From the NCBI GenBank assembly GCA_013695355.1, contig JACDAQ010000006.1, positions 62,001-126,000 of the forward strand: a DNA stretch of 64,000 nucleotides, in the 5' to 3' direction. Of this stretch, positions 25,501-33,554 are shown piece by piece; position 1 is the stretch's first letter; each line of letters opens with the position of its first letter. Under the pieces are notes generated by a model. It did no database searches and was not told the origin of the DNA. It saw only the letters and a list, made by a program, of their open reading frames with translations. The position numbers were made by a program, and so were the translations under genes. The stretch is from Candidatus Protochlamydia sp. (GTDB lineage: Bacteria > Chlamydiota > Chlamydiia > Chlamydiales > Parachlamydiaceae).

Positions 25501-28500
25501 GCTGGGGGCTTTAACTGTATTGAGAACTGAGCTGTTTGAGAAAGTTCCTTCGATGAATCCGGGCGATGCAGAGAAGCAGCAAAAATTGATCGCTGATTGC
25601 GACCGGCTTATTTTTCTTTTAAGGCTGCCCAAGGCAAAGCATGCCCTTATTTTAGAAGCATTAACACTTGGAAAAACGATTGAACAAGCACAAAACGAAC
25701 TAGGCCACTTGGAGCACGAAATGGCTGGCATATGCGATGTATTGTCAGAAATTCAAAGAACATCTTCAAATTCAGCATGGGAGCGCGCCAGGGAATGGGG
25801 ACTACAGGTAATGGATGCCTATGGGAAGATTGACCGGTTGACCAAAGAAAATACCCGTTTGACAGGTGAACTGGATGCTCAATTGAAGGGCGAACTTAGT
25901 ATGTTCATGGCCCTTGCCCAGGAATTTTCTTCCCTTATTGGACTTGGCAATAAAGAAAACCTTCAGTTACCTGAAATTGTAGAAGATAGGATCTGGCCTT
26001 ATATTGAACAAGGAAAGCTTCCATTAGCTCGGCTGCTCTTTGCGCAACTGAGCCCCGTCATGCTTCCGGTCATTGACAGGCAGATGAACCAGCAGAAACT
26101 GATTGAACGGCAAGGCGAAGATTTTCTTCCCCGGTTTTTAGAAACAGTTGCAAAAGGTGCTGTTAAAGCCATTCCTGATTTCATAGCGAGCTATTTACCT
26201 CTTTCAAAATCAATCCTTATACTTGCCGGCGAGGCCAATCCAGGCCAGGATGCAGTTGTACGATTAGCCAAATCATTGCAGGCCGAAATGGTAAAAATGG
26301 GCCAAAATTTAATGACTCCGGCGTTATTAAAGCCTTATTTAAAAACTTACATTTCAGCTGAGCAGCTGGATATGCAGAGCCAGGCCTTATTTCAGAAAAT
26401 CAGGAATGAGGGGCTATCGAAGGAAAAAATTACGGAATTCCTTTTAGCAGCTTCTCCTCAGTCCACACAGATTGATAAGATGGCGCATGCTTTAACCGGG
26501 CAGCTCGCACATTTTTTCACTCAGCTTGGTAAAACTAATTTAACCACGGAAAAAGCCGTTCAAATTTATGAAGAAAACAAAGGCAGTTTGCTTCAGGCAG
26601 AATTTAAGGCAGGGCTGATCGGTCGTTTGGACGCCGAAAAGATTATCGAAAAAATGAAAAGAATCTTATTTACGCCTGAAGAAATGGCTCAACTAGTGAA
26701 TGAAGCTATTCCTGGAGCAACTCAATTGCATACTTTGATAGCGCCCGAAATTCAGGCGCTTTTATCAGGGACGCATCCAGCCTTTGAAGGCAATCGTATG
26801 ATGCTAGAGCAGAATATCGAAGGGATCTTGCTGGCTGCTTTTGTCCAATTAGGCGAAGCCAATCAGGGCGCTGGTATCTTGGAGATAATTGGAACTAAGT
26901 TAAAATCGATGGCCGTCAATCCCGCCTTCATTATGGATAAAACCGAGGAAGAGGCCGCCCAGCTAATGATCAATGAGCTTCTGACAAATATTTTAGGACT
27001 AAATGAAAACGAGCTCCCGGGCATTCCGCCTGCCATGCAAAAGGCAGCTTATGCTTCAATTAAAGAGCAGCTCTATGTTCACTTAAGCCCAATGCTATTT
27101 CCAATTATTGAAAAAACTCCTGCCCAAACGAAGCTGGATCAATTATCGGGATCCTTAATGCTTAAAAATTTAGCGGCCGCTTTAGCTAAAGACTTCTTTA
27201 AACTAGCTCCTGATGTATTCGGCAGCTTAAACCCGATTGCGCAAAATATTTTTACAAGACTGGCGGGACGTGGGCCCAATGCCGAAGAGCTGGATGTTTT
27301 GGTTAATGAAATGATCGAGCTGGTAAAGAACTCGGACGAACAGGATATTACTCCACAGCTAATAGTGAAGGCTTATATTAGCTCTGCCCAATTTGAGACT
27401 GGGCTGACTGAACAGCAAATCGAAGAGCTTATTGCTCTAATCGAAGGCGCTTTTAAACAAGAGTTCAGCCCCCTGATTGAAAAATTTGCTTCCATCCTGG
27501 TTACGCCTGAAGAGGTCGCGGGAAGTGTAAAAACTCTTCTTCCTCAAATGGATGAACCGCTTGAACACATGCTTGCTGAGCATCTGCATGCTCTGACAAG
27601 AAAAGACGCCGAAGCCTCTATCAAACTTTCCAGTTTCGGAAACGAATATGCCGAGGCGATGCTGTTGCGCTTTTTCATCCGGATAGCAGAAAAGAATCCC
27701 CCAGTTGATGGTAAGGATACGCTGATTGTTGTGACTGAAAAGCTTTTGGCAGCGATTGAACGCCTCTATGAGGAAGCGCAAACTGAAATGACGCCCGATG
27801 ATTTGGCTCAAAGGTTCAATGACCATCTCTTTAAAGAAGTTTTCGGAATAGATTCTGAAGAAGCTTTCGCAGGTTTTCCTGAATCAATGAAAGCAACGAT
27901 TTATAATGCAATTAATACGATGATCAAAACGTCTGCCTTAAAGGTCCATGCAAGCCTGCAAACGCTGGAAGGCGATCAGGAAAGGATTGTTAATGCTAAG
28001 GAAGGATTAAAGAGATTTGGGGTTGATCAATCGGGCCGGGCCTTGGCTGCTATTTTATCGGAGCGGCTTGCTAACGGCGTCATGAAGATCCTTCCTCAGA
28101 CTTTGTCTGAAAGAGGGCCTCAGGGTATAAGGAATGTTAATATCATTCACCGCGCCGTTGAAGAAAATCTGGATGTTTTGGCGCGGAGCAATCTGGAAGT
28201 GGCGCGCGTATTGCTCAACTACACAGGTGCTCCCCGATTAAAAGGGATGCTAACTGCAAAAATCGATGAAGCAGCCGCACCGGATGCGATTGTAGAAGGG
28301 AAGGCCAAAGCCGCAGAACTGGTCGATGGATTGATCCTAGACAACCTCAATAACGTCTTTGAGAAAATAGTGAATTTTGAAGACCAGGAAGGGAAGAAGT
28401 TTAACCGCAAGCTGATGTCCAATCTCATCACTGTCGTGGGAAGCCACCTAAAGAACTATAATGAAGCTAAAAAAATAGCTGCGGAAGAGGGAAGAGGGGA

Positions 28501-29878
28501 GTTTACTTTTGCCGACTTTAGGCAGGCAGCTGGAGGAGCGCTTCATCCTGCCGTTCCTGTGAAGGCTGTTTCGTTTGAGCAATCTGTTGCAGCCATTAAT
28601 CACTTTATGCGCGGGGCCCTGGATGCAGGAAAGCAGGCGCAATTGCATGCCGCATTGGCGAATTTAATGGCTCAGGAACTTGTGGGAGATGTGGTTATTA
28701 CGCATAAAGTCCTGATGGACACAATACAAGGAATTCCCGGCGTCTATCCCTTTACCCGCGTTCAAGAGCGGGATTTTATCAAGCTTGAAGTGGTAGAAGG
28801 GAAGTCGATCCGCGATCTGATCAGAGAAGAAGGAAATGCCCATACTGTTCAAAGAAAAGAAAAAGTCTTTGATACTGCATCTGCCTCTCTTTTGAAGCTA
28901 TTATTTCCAAATGGGAAAAAGGATCTGTATTTCATTCCGGAAGAATTGCGGGGAGCAGCCTGGAAAAAATTCAGGACTGTGGGGCTTCCTTCGGTCCTTG
29001 CTGCCGTGACCGAGTCGTTGTTAGATGAAGTGTCTATGAAAGGCATTATCGCGAGTGTTTTGAAATCAGCCCACAAGGGCTTGAACGAAAAGGTAGTTGT
29101 AGATCTAAGCCTTCCGGAGGATAATTCATTCGATGACCTGGATCAGGTTTCGGGAGAATTGGTGGGCCAATTGGCCGATCTGCTGGAATTGCCTTCTCTT
29201 ATCAAAAATATGCTTAGAGATTCGGTGACGGGTGAGGTTAGTCCGTCAATAGCAAAATCTGTCGGGGCAGCATTAAGGAAGAAATTCAATGGTGACTTTA
29301 TCAAGGAAACGTTGGAATCGAGTTTGGAATCAGCGCTTAGAGAAAAGTCTACAGGCGGGCCTAAAATGACTTTCGAATATAACGCTCCAGATGTTGCAGC
29401 TGCCAAGAGATTGGAACGGATAAGATCTTTAGATGCAAAAATCGAAAGGCTTGCCCCTGCTGTTGCTGATGCCGCTGTATCTAATTTTATTGAAAGCACA
29501 TGGAAAACGGCCCAGGCAAAGTTCGATGCGTCGATAGAAAAAGCCTTTGGTAAAATAGGATCGAAGCTTAAGCATGCTTTGGATGCCATTTTTGGATTTG
29601 TTTTTTTTGAGGTGATTGGAAGGGCTCTCTCCTTCCTCGCAAACCAGTCCGGGCTAAAAGAATGGCTTAGGAAGAAATTTCATACGTATATCTCGATTGA
29701 TGAAAACCGTGAAAAAATCGTTAATCTTTTAGCTAAGGCCCCTCAAGATCAGCCAATCGATCTTCATTCGATTTTGAATGAAGATCTGGCGTTCAAGCTA
29801 GTGGATTCCTTGCAGGATACGGTTAGAAAGACCATCAAGGCCAGAGAAGAGGCTGCTGCAGAAGAAGTAGCGGGTTAG
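22589..29878 (+). CDS. giant helical protein of 2429 residues with internal repeats
   Basis: No family recognised. There is no signal peptide. The acidic N-terminus (residues 1-150, rich in Glu/Asn, with FNPWTWSTTWHR) precedes a long, almost wholly helical body. Similar segments recur about every 290-340 residues: LETVAKGAVKAIPDFI (~1183), LAAALAKDFFKLAPDVF (~1527) and ILSERLANGVMKILPQTL (~1820). TPEEMAQLVNEAIPG (~1360) pairs with TPEEVAGSVKTLLPQ (~1637). A weak hydrophobic patch (FGFVFFEVIGRALSFLA) lies near 2335. The ribosome site TTAGGAGTTTCTA is good. Size, lack of enzyme motifs and repeat architecture suggest a scaffold or secreted effector; this is inference. Confidence 0.65.
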   Translation: MYFPPEHFGVEENNPIETNLIINPENEILGQENIIAQQGQEALRNYSFSYFNPWTWSTTWHRSDSSAQEQADENLGANDFLGQEFMNDEELDRNENELLNLEEHDSSLSENELVLAENELVLPLQAGDEGVERGAQPILNEMIDKDQTVRSKVWDVFNAGAEFFGEGLGLVKTGLGLACHAAQVGAVEIAHQYAGYYQRNLDTKDLIEKAHLRISIAGGGDELIELSNLISKSLVNPFKAAIIKHEEKKDSEFVLGVPQDAYDFSDIAREEELITSLIEINTAQWFANLAELVGNNRDSIPNVDRQPFLASIFSLLSQKVIPQIDFNEFNRVESDFRQHRLEHNQLLHAVFPDFDNKPEKQETIQKWVNGELSEDAAVKELFPELSKLLLEQVLFNEPAMLLSHDLVLAGRWQEMKLLTLSVQNEINRCQQLHALFGPIVDGILTCPLPNKLDDLFFPELGGLKNLSWVKNYLYNKIRDQIATKLLEFYNPMENDANKRQEREQTLKTYLGPQVDIENFIKAPSAFLMGYTANYLQTDPSAIGFIQKGLKELIKPSGSELLDSQMAQEEVLDLMAQESLAGWFLKSIQATLHSEDPYILQAASLIEKGIGNLALALAAEGASLAIPNGLIGGPNDFIKEVLDQAINKFKKIQEGEVVSDEFWKELIKELPLPSVLKNVLVTSLIEQSHSLQQSFADSQASLTEIQAIYQNSLAIVSSYKSGGQLIAISEALIADPFFNWGIESGLNLAESPAVENKLEDLFREFFPGIKMDQNLIDWFKNNMSALGAQEGAANAVSVELLKKGIQGVFLKAMINTIEVNFAGDSESYAAQLFTNIQGAFARALPAFTEEQKAVLKAQLLNQEVIRINLQEIESLHAFIAKPVDEQLMINISAETLQLMKNIHFLYNRTIHSGNNIQNLSAKSQEVFTQLNEASSVLWNEERLSEMRQAIDFRKSVQPALERIKQNNRLSSELGALTVLRTELFEKVPSMNPGDAEKQQKLIADCDRLIFLLRLPKAKHALILEALTLGKTIEQAQNELGHLEHEMAGICDVLSEIQRTSSNSAWERAREWGLQVMDAYGKIDRLTKENTRLTGELDAQLKGELSMFMALAQEFSSLIGLGNKENLQLPEIVEDRIWPYIEQGKLPLARLLFAQLSPVMLPVIDRQMNQQKLIERQGEDFLPRFLETVAKGAVKAIPDFIASYLPLSKSILILAGEANPGQDAVVRLAKSLQAEMVKMGQNLMTPALLKPYLKTYISAEQLDMQSQALFQKIRNEGLSKEKITEFLLAASPQSTQIDKMAHALTGQLAHFFTQLGKTNLTTEKAVQIYEENKGSLLQAEFKAGLIGRLDAEKIIEKMKRILFTPEEMAQLVNEAIPGATQLHTLIAPEIQALLSGTHPAFEGNRMMLEQNIEGILLAAFVQLGEANQGAGILEIIGTKLKSMAVNPAFIMDKTEEEAAQLMINELLTNILGLNENELPGIPPAMQKAAYASIKEQLYVHLSPMLFPIIEKTPAQTKLDQLSGSLMLKNLAAALAKDFFKLAPDVFGSLNPIAQNIFTRLAGRGPNAEELDVLVNEMIELVKNSDEQDITPQLIVKAYISSAQFETGLTEQQIEELIALIEGAFKQEFSPLIEKFASILVTPEEVAGSVKTLLPQMDEPLEHMLAEHLHALTRKDAEASIKLSSFGNEYAEAMLLRFFIRIAEKNPPVDGKDTLIVVTEKLLAAIERLYEEAQTEMTPDDLAQRFNDHLFKEVFGIDSEEAFAGFPESMKATIYNAINTMIKTSALKVHASLQTLEGDQERIVNAKEGLKRFGVDQSGRALAAILSERLANGVMKILPQTLSERGPQGIRNVNIIHRAVEENLDVLARSNLEVARVLLNYTGAPRLKGMLTAKIDEAAAPDAIVEGKAKAAELVDGLILDNLNNVFEKIVNFEDQEGKKFNRKLMSNLITVVGSHLKNYNEAKKIAAEEGRGEFTFADFRQAAGGALHPAVPVKAVSFEQSVAAINHFMRGALDAGKQAQLHAALANLMAQELVGDVVITHKVLMDTIQGIPGVYPFTRVQERDFIKLEVVEGKSIRDLIREEGNAHTVQRKEKVFDTASASLLKLLFPNGKKDLYFIPEELRGAAWKKFRTVGLPSVLAAVTESLLDEVSMKGIIASVLKSAHKGLNEKVVVDLSLPEDNSFDDLDQVSGELVGQLADLLELPSLIKNMLRDSVTGEVSPSIAKSVGAALRKKFNGDFIKETLESSLESALREKSTGGPKMTFEYNAPDVAAAKRLERIRSLDAKIERLAPAVADAAVSNFIESTWKTAQAKFDASIEKAFGKIGSKLKHALDAIFGFVFFEVIGRALSFLANQSGLKEWLRKKFHTYISIDENREKIVNLLAKAPQDQPIDLHSILNEDLAFKLVDSLQDTVRKTIKAREEAAAEEVAG

Positions 29879-29974
29879 TTTCTTTTTTCATTAAGTTTTA
29901 ATTGCAATATTAAATTTTTTCTAGTCACCTTTTTTACGTTAAAGGGATTCATAAAAAGTGGAGTCAGAGCGGAC

Positions 29975-30000
29975 AAATGGGCATTTTAAAAAGCCCATTT
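29975..30000 (+). terminator. hairpin after the giant gene
   Basis: AAATGGGC and GCCCATTT pair around a ten-base A/T loop, about 95 bases after the stop codon. A T run follows at 30014-30019 after a further G/C stretch. Confidence 0.55.
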
Positions 30001-30108
30001 GCCCGCCCGAACCCTTTTTTGGCCTTATATTTTTTGCCTTTTTATTAAATTAGTGCTTCGATACAATTCATATATAAACCAAACAGCAAACATGAAAAAG
30101 GAGTAATT

Positions 30109-30915
30109 ATGAATACTAGTTGCCTTATTGAAACAATTAAATTTTCCATAGATCCTGATTTTATAGTTAATTCAGATAACTCAATGCCTCCGACAACTAC
30201 TAATCCCGATCTCATGAAATATATTTGGTCTAAAACAGAAGAAATCACATCGGAAAAAAGGAAAGGCACTTTATTTTATGTCATGAGACATGGGGAAACA
30301 CCTTCTAATGTAGAGAAAAAAATCATAGGTTGTGAAGTTGATGAAGATTTAACTAATAAAGGTATAGAGGATGCTATAAAAATCGCAAAAAAAATTGGTG
30401 CATTACAAGAAAATGGAAAAATTCATCTGGGATCTATTTATTCTTCGCCGTTAGTGCGGGCTGCTAAGACTGCTAATATTGTTGCCCAAGAATTAAAACT
30501 TGGATTAGAGATGCGCGAGGACCTTAAAGAAATCAATTGGGGGAACGCATCAAAGTTTACAGACGAAGAAAGAACCTCAAAATGGGGTGAAGAAGAGAAA
30601 CAATTGATAAATAAATATCCTGATCTAACTGATCTTTGGAATCATCTTCCTGCAATTCCCAACGCAGAAAAGTACAACTCTTTACTAGAAAGAACTATAA
30701 AAGAAATACAAAAAATTTCACGGGAAAACCAACAGAAAGAAATAGCCCTTGTGTGTCATGGAAGATTAATACGTACATTAACCGCAAAATGTTTAAATAC
30801 AGAAGACAGAAAAAAAGTTCCATATGCAGGAAACTGTGATATTGCTGTCTTTCATTATTCAGAAGAAGTTGATGGTTCAAGCCCTTGTTTAAGTTTTCTT
30901 GGTATAGCAGAATAG
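30109..30915 (+). CDS. histidine phosphatase superfamily protein (phosphoglycerate mutase-like)
   Basis: 268 residues. After a 57-residue N-terminal extension without recognisable motif comes the catalytic RHG box, FYVMRHGETPSNVEK. Then follow IYSSPLVRAAKTANIV, the conserved Glu in LKEINWGN, and the second histidine in ALVCHGRLIRTL, where SHG is more usual. It probably removes phosphate from a small molecule or protein. The extension makes it longer than ordinary CobC/GpmB-type enzymes and could be a targeting signal. AAAAAGGAGTAATT precedes the ATG. The gene stands alone between the giant gene and a repeat-rich spacer. Confidence 0.85.
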   Translation: MNTSCLIETIKFSIDPDFIVNSDNSMPPTTTNPDLMKYIWSKTEEITSEKRKGTLFYVMRHGETPSNVEKKIIGCEVDEDLTNKGIEDAIKIAKKIGALQENGKIHLGSIYSSPLVRAAKTANIVAQELKLGLEMREDLKEINWGNASKFTDEERTSKWGEEEKQLINKYPDLTDLWNHLPAIPNAEKYNSLLERTIKEIQKISRENQQKEIALVCHGRLIRTLTAKCLNTEDRKKVPYAGNCDIAVFHYSEEVDGSSPCLSFLGIAE

Positions 30916-31069
30916 TAATAAGAATCAAGAATGATAAACTGCAAAACTGTAGTCGTTTAATTCTTAGTGAATTTTTCGAAATTTTTATAGAATATTGGAC
31001 TTTTTTTAATTCAAATGACGATCGTTAGTTCTCAGGGGTTACTAACCAAGATTTTTTTTTCAAAACACT

Positions 31070-31241
31070 TAATAACCTGAGTTTTGGTTTTTCTCCTTGA
31101 AAGTGAGGGATATTGTGCCCTAGATTGGTTCTTTCGCTCTGAAAAGAAGAGCAAATCAATATGCTTGGAGAGCGAAAGAGCGAAGATAGGGTGCGAGATT
31201 CCCTTAATTTCGAGGAGAGAAACTCAAAACTCAGGTTAATA
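31070..31241. mobile_element. MITE-like inverted-repeat element
   Basis: About 170 bases with long imperfect inverted arms. The left arm starts AATAACCTGAGTTTTGG and the reverse complement of the right end reads ATTAACCTGAGTTTTGA. The arms continue through CTCCTTGAAAGTGAGGGA/CTCCTCGAAATTAAGGGA and GCCCTA/ACCCTA. No coding capacity. A diverged copy lies at 56190-56335. The rest of the 30916-31517 spacer shows no gene. Confidence 0.7.
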
Positions 31242-31517
31242 ATTCATTTGTTATAAAAATGGATTTAATCATTTCCGCGGGCCTGTAATTTTTTACAAAT
31301 ATAAGTTAGCAACTGCTTTGACCCGATCGCGAATTTTCAACCGTTCTTTTTATCTGTGTAGTTTTGTCCCTCACACAAGTGTGGAGGATTTTTTTTAATT
31401 CTTATGTATAAAATTCTAACAAAACTTAACTTAAAATTAATAATTTTCCGATTGGGTAAATTCATTTTACCTGTTATTATTTACCTTCAATTATATCCAA
31501 TTTAAATAGGAATAAAT

Positions 31518-33044
31518 ATGCCAGTCGAGTTTACCGCAAATAATAGAATAGTATTAAAAAATTATGCTGATAAAATTGCCAAAAAATTTGATGTCCAGCC
31601 TAAAGCGGAACCTAACTTTTTTTATTCTAAAATAAGCCAGTATCTGCCCACATGGGAATCGACAGGGAAGAAAATAGGCGAGTCGATCGCTTTGACCCAC
31701 GGCCAGGACTGGACGAATGGCACAATTGACTTTGTGGTCGAGAAAGTTTTTCAGGATAAGGCCAAACAGGCTTCGTTATGGAGCTTAGAAGGGGTAAAAC
31801 AACGCATAACAGGCGCAGCCCAAACCACCCTGGCAGAAAGCTTGAAATTGTCGATTACACCGAAGGTACTACCGGTTCTCACTGTCTTTAGCGGCGTAGG
31901 TGGACAAATCGCTCTTCCGCTAGTTGTAAGCCTGATCGGCTTTGCCTATAAAAAAGCCATGCATGACCCTGAAGCCATGAAAAAGCTTTCTCCCCTATCT
32001 TTAGATGAATTGTTCTCTGTTGATCCTGAGACAAACCAGTTACGGGATGGGTTTGGTAATCTTATGACATCAGAAGATATGATGGATATTTACCATGGAA
32101 CTGCTAAACATGCCTTGATTGGAAAAATAATCCAATTGTGCCAAGAGATCGATCAAAATCCAAAAGAAGCCAAGTCATTGCTGCAAGTATTGGTGAACAC
32201 TTATTTAATTCATCGTAACGATGGACAAAATGTCTTTCCTGATGGAACGGCTGTAACAGATGAGGATCGAGCCATCATTGAAGAAGGGATAAATACCTTA
32301 GCGCGAAATAACCCCTCTAAGAAAAAAAATAAAATTCGGTGCTTCATCAAATTGCTCTCTAAACATTCAATTTTGCCATTCGAAAACCTTTCCCTTTCAA
32401 ATCGGAATGAAGAAGGGGCTAAAAAAATGGGGACCATTTTCTCAAATGAAGAAGAATGGAAAAATTATATCCTTCGCAGCGAAGATGGCTGCTATGTGGT
32501 TTACAAGGATTGCGGTGATAAAAAAAGAGGTGAGCTCATTTCCCATAGTGAGATGAAGGGGATTCTTAAAGATGCAGACCGCATTGAAAAAGTAAGGGCT
32601 TTTGAACATAAGAATGAACTAGAAAAATTAATGTTAGATCCTTCGCAGCTTTCTGTGTTGGTGCATAAGCTAAGATTAATGGATGCTGAATCTGTTAGAG
32701 ATTTTTTAAAGAATTATCTCGTTCAACGTGAAGCGGATGATGCCCTCGTTTATTTAGATGGAACTCTCTTAGAAGAAAAAGAAAAAACGAAGCTGTTAAA
32801 GAATTTGAACGCCATTCCCCCGCGCAATAATTTGAAAGAACGGGAAGATTTTATCAGAGGCTTAATTCAGCAGATAGGCGGGCACATACCCAAAGATTTA
32901 GTTAATCAATATGTTATTTCTTGCCAGGATGGGCATTGCGTCCTCAAAGATGGAAGCGAGATTGAAAACGAAGAAGCAGATGCCATTCGGGCTGAATTTC
33001 AGAAATACGAAGAAGCCGCCCTAACGCCCCTCTTAAAAATATGA
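31518..33044 (+). CDS. hypothetical protein of 508 residues with a central hydrophobic segment
   Basis: Not recognised. The first 100 residues are mixed helical. A hydrophobic stretch (~115-150, LPVLTVFSGVGGQIALPLVVSLIGFAY) could be one or two membrane helices. The remaining ~350 residues are charged and helical. Phrases such as FGNLMTSEDMMDIYHGTA, DGQNVFPDGTAVTDEDRAII, EDGCYVVYKDCGDKKRGELIS and DGHCVLKDGSEIENEEADAI recur with a D-G-x-x-x-x-x-D-G/C rhythm. The last two resemble each other, hinting at short internal repeats. AAATAGGAATAAAT precedes the ATG. A strong hairpin follows. A membrane-associated or secreted protein is possible. Confidence 0.6.
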   Translation: MPVEFTANNRIVLKNYADKIAKKFDVQPKAEPNFFYSKISQYLPTWESTGKKIGESIALTHGQDWTNGTIDFVVEKVFQDKAKQASLWSLEGVKQRITGAAQTTLAESLKLSITPKVLPVLTVFSGVGGQIALPLVVSLIGFAYKKAMHDPEAMKKLSPLSLDELFSVDPETNQLRDGFGNLMTSEDMMDIYHGTAKHALIGKIIQLCQEIDQNPKEAKSLLQVLVNTYLIHRNDGQNVFPDGTAVTDEDRAIIEEGINTLARNNPSKKKNKIRCFIKLLSKHSILPFENLSLSNRNEEGAKKMGTIFSNEEEWKNYILRSEDGCYVVYKDCGDKKRGELISHSEMKGILKDADRIEKVRAFEHKNELEKLMLDPSQLSVLVHKLRLMDAESVRDFLKNYLVQREADDALVYLDGTLLEEKEKTKLLKNLNAIPPRNNLKEREDFIRGLIQQIGGHIPKDLVNQYVISCQDGHCVLKDGSEIENEEADAIRAEFQKYEEAALTPLLKI

Positions 33045-33049
33045 TCGAT

Positions 33050-33097
33050 AGACCTTGTTGTGCTATGCCTTTTTACGGCATGTGCAACAAGGTCTTT
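33050..33097 (+). terminator. strong hairpin terminator after the 508-residue gene
   Basis: AGACCTTGTTG and CAACAAGGTCT form an eleven-pair stem starting six bases after the stop; the loop itself contains the small stem ATGCC/GGCAT. T residues follow. Confidence 0.7.
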
Positions 33098-33209
33098 ACA
33101 GTTACTTCCCTATTTCATTTTTAAATTCTTGAATTTGAAAAAATATCTAATTTGAGCTTTAAAAAATATTTGTTGCTAAATAGTTTTAGTTTCACAATTT
33201 AGTATTATT

Positions 33210-33354
33210 CAACAGGATAAGCAAGATAGCTGTCGCAGCAGGATAGACAGGATAGTTATCTTTTTGTATTGTTTAAAAATATTTATAGACTATTACTCGT
33301 TTGTATCCTGCTATCCTGCTATCCTGCTATCCTGCTATCCTGTTTATCCTGTTC
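33210..33354. repeat. CAGGAT-family inverted repeat with an 8-base tandem array
   Basis: The left arm has AACAGGATAAGCAAGATAG and GCAGGATAGACAGGATAG; the right arm reads back as GAACAGGATAAACAGGATAG. The right arm includes nearly five direct copies of TATCCTGC from 33304 to 33342. This fits slippage expansion inside a palindromic repeat. The whole 33098-33554 spacer contains no supported gene. Confidence 0.75.
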
Positions 33355-33554
33355 AAAAAAAGCAAAATCTTAATTTCTCTTTCGTGCTTTCCTGAGTATT
33401 CTTTCTATAATTAAAAATTATGACTTTTAACAATTTCAATTAATTAAAATAATTACTTATAAGTAATTGTTTTTATTCTTTATGCATGATGAGTTTAAAT
33501 AGAAAATGATTTAGCATATCTGCAAAAAAAATGTGAACCACAAGGGCAGCGTCT

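Noticed and set aside
27437-27826. Antisense frame of 129 codons within the giant gene
   Set aside because: Shadow of the sense gene; no ribosome site and composition is complementary to the helical repeats.
33304-33342. CRISPR-like array
   Set aside because: The unit is only eight bases, without spacers; it is a simple tandem repeat.
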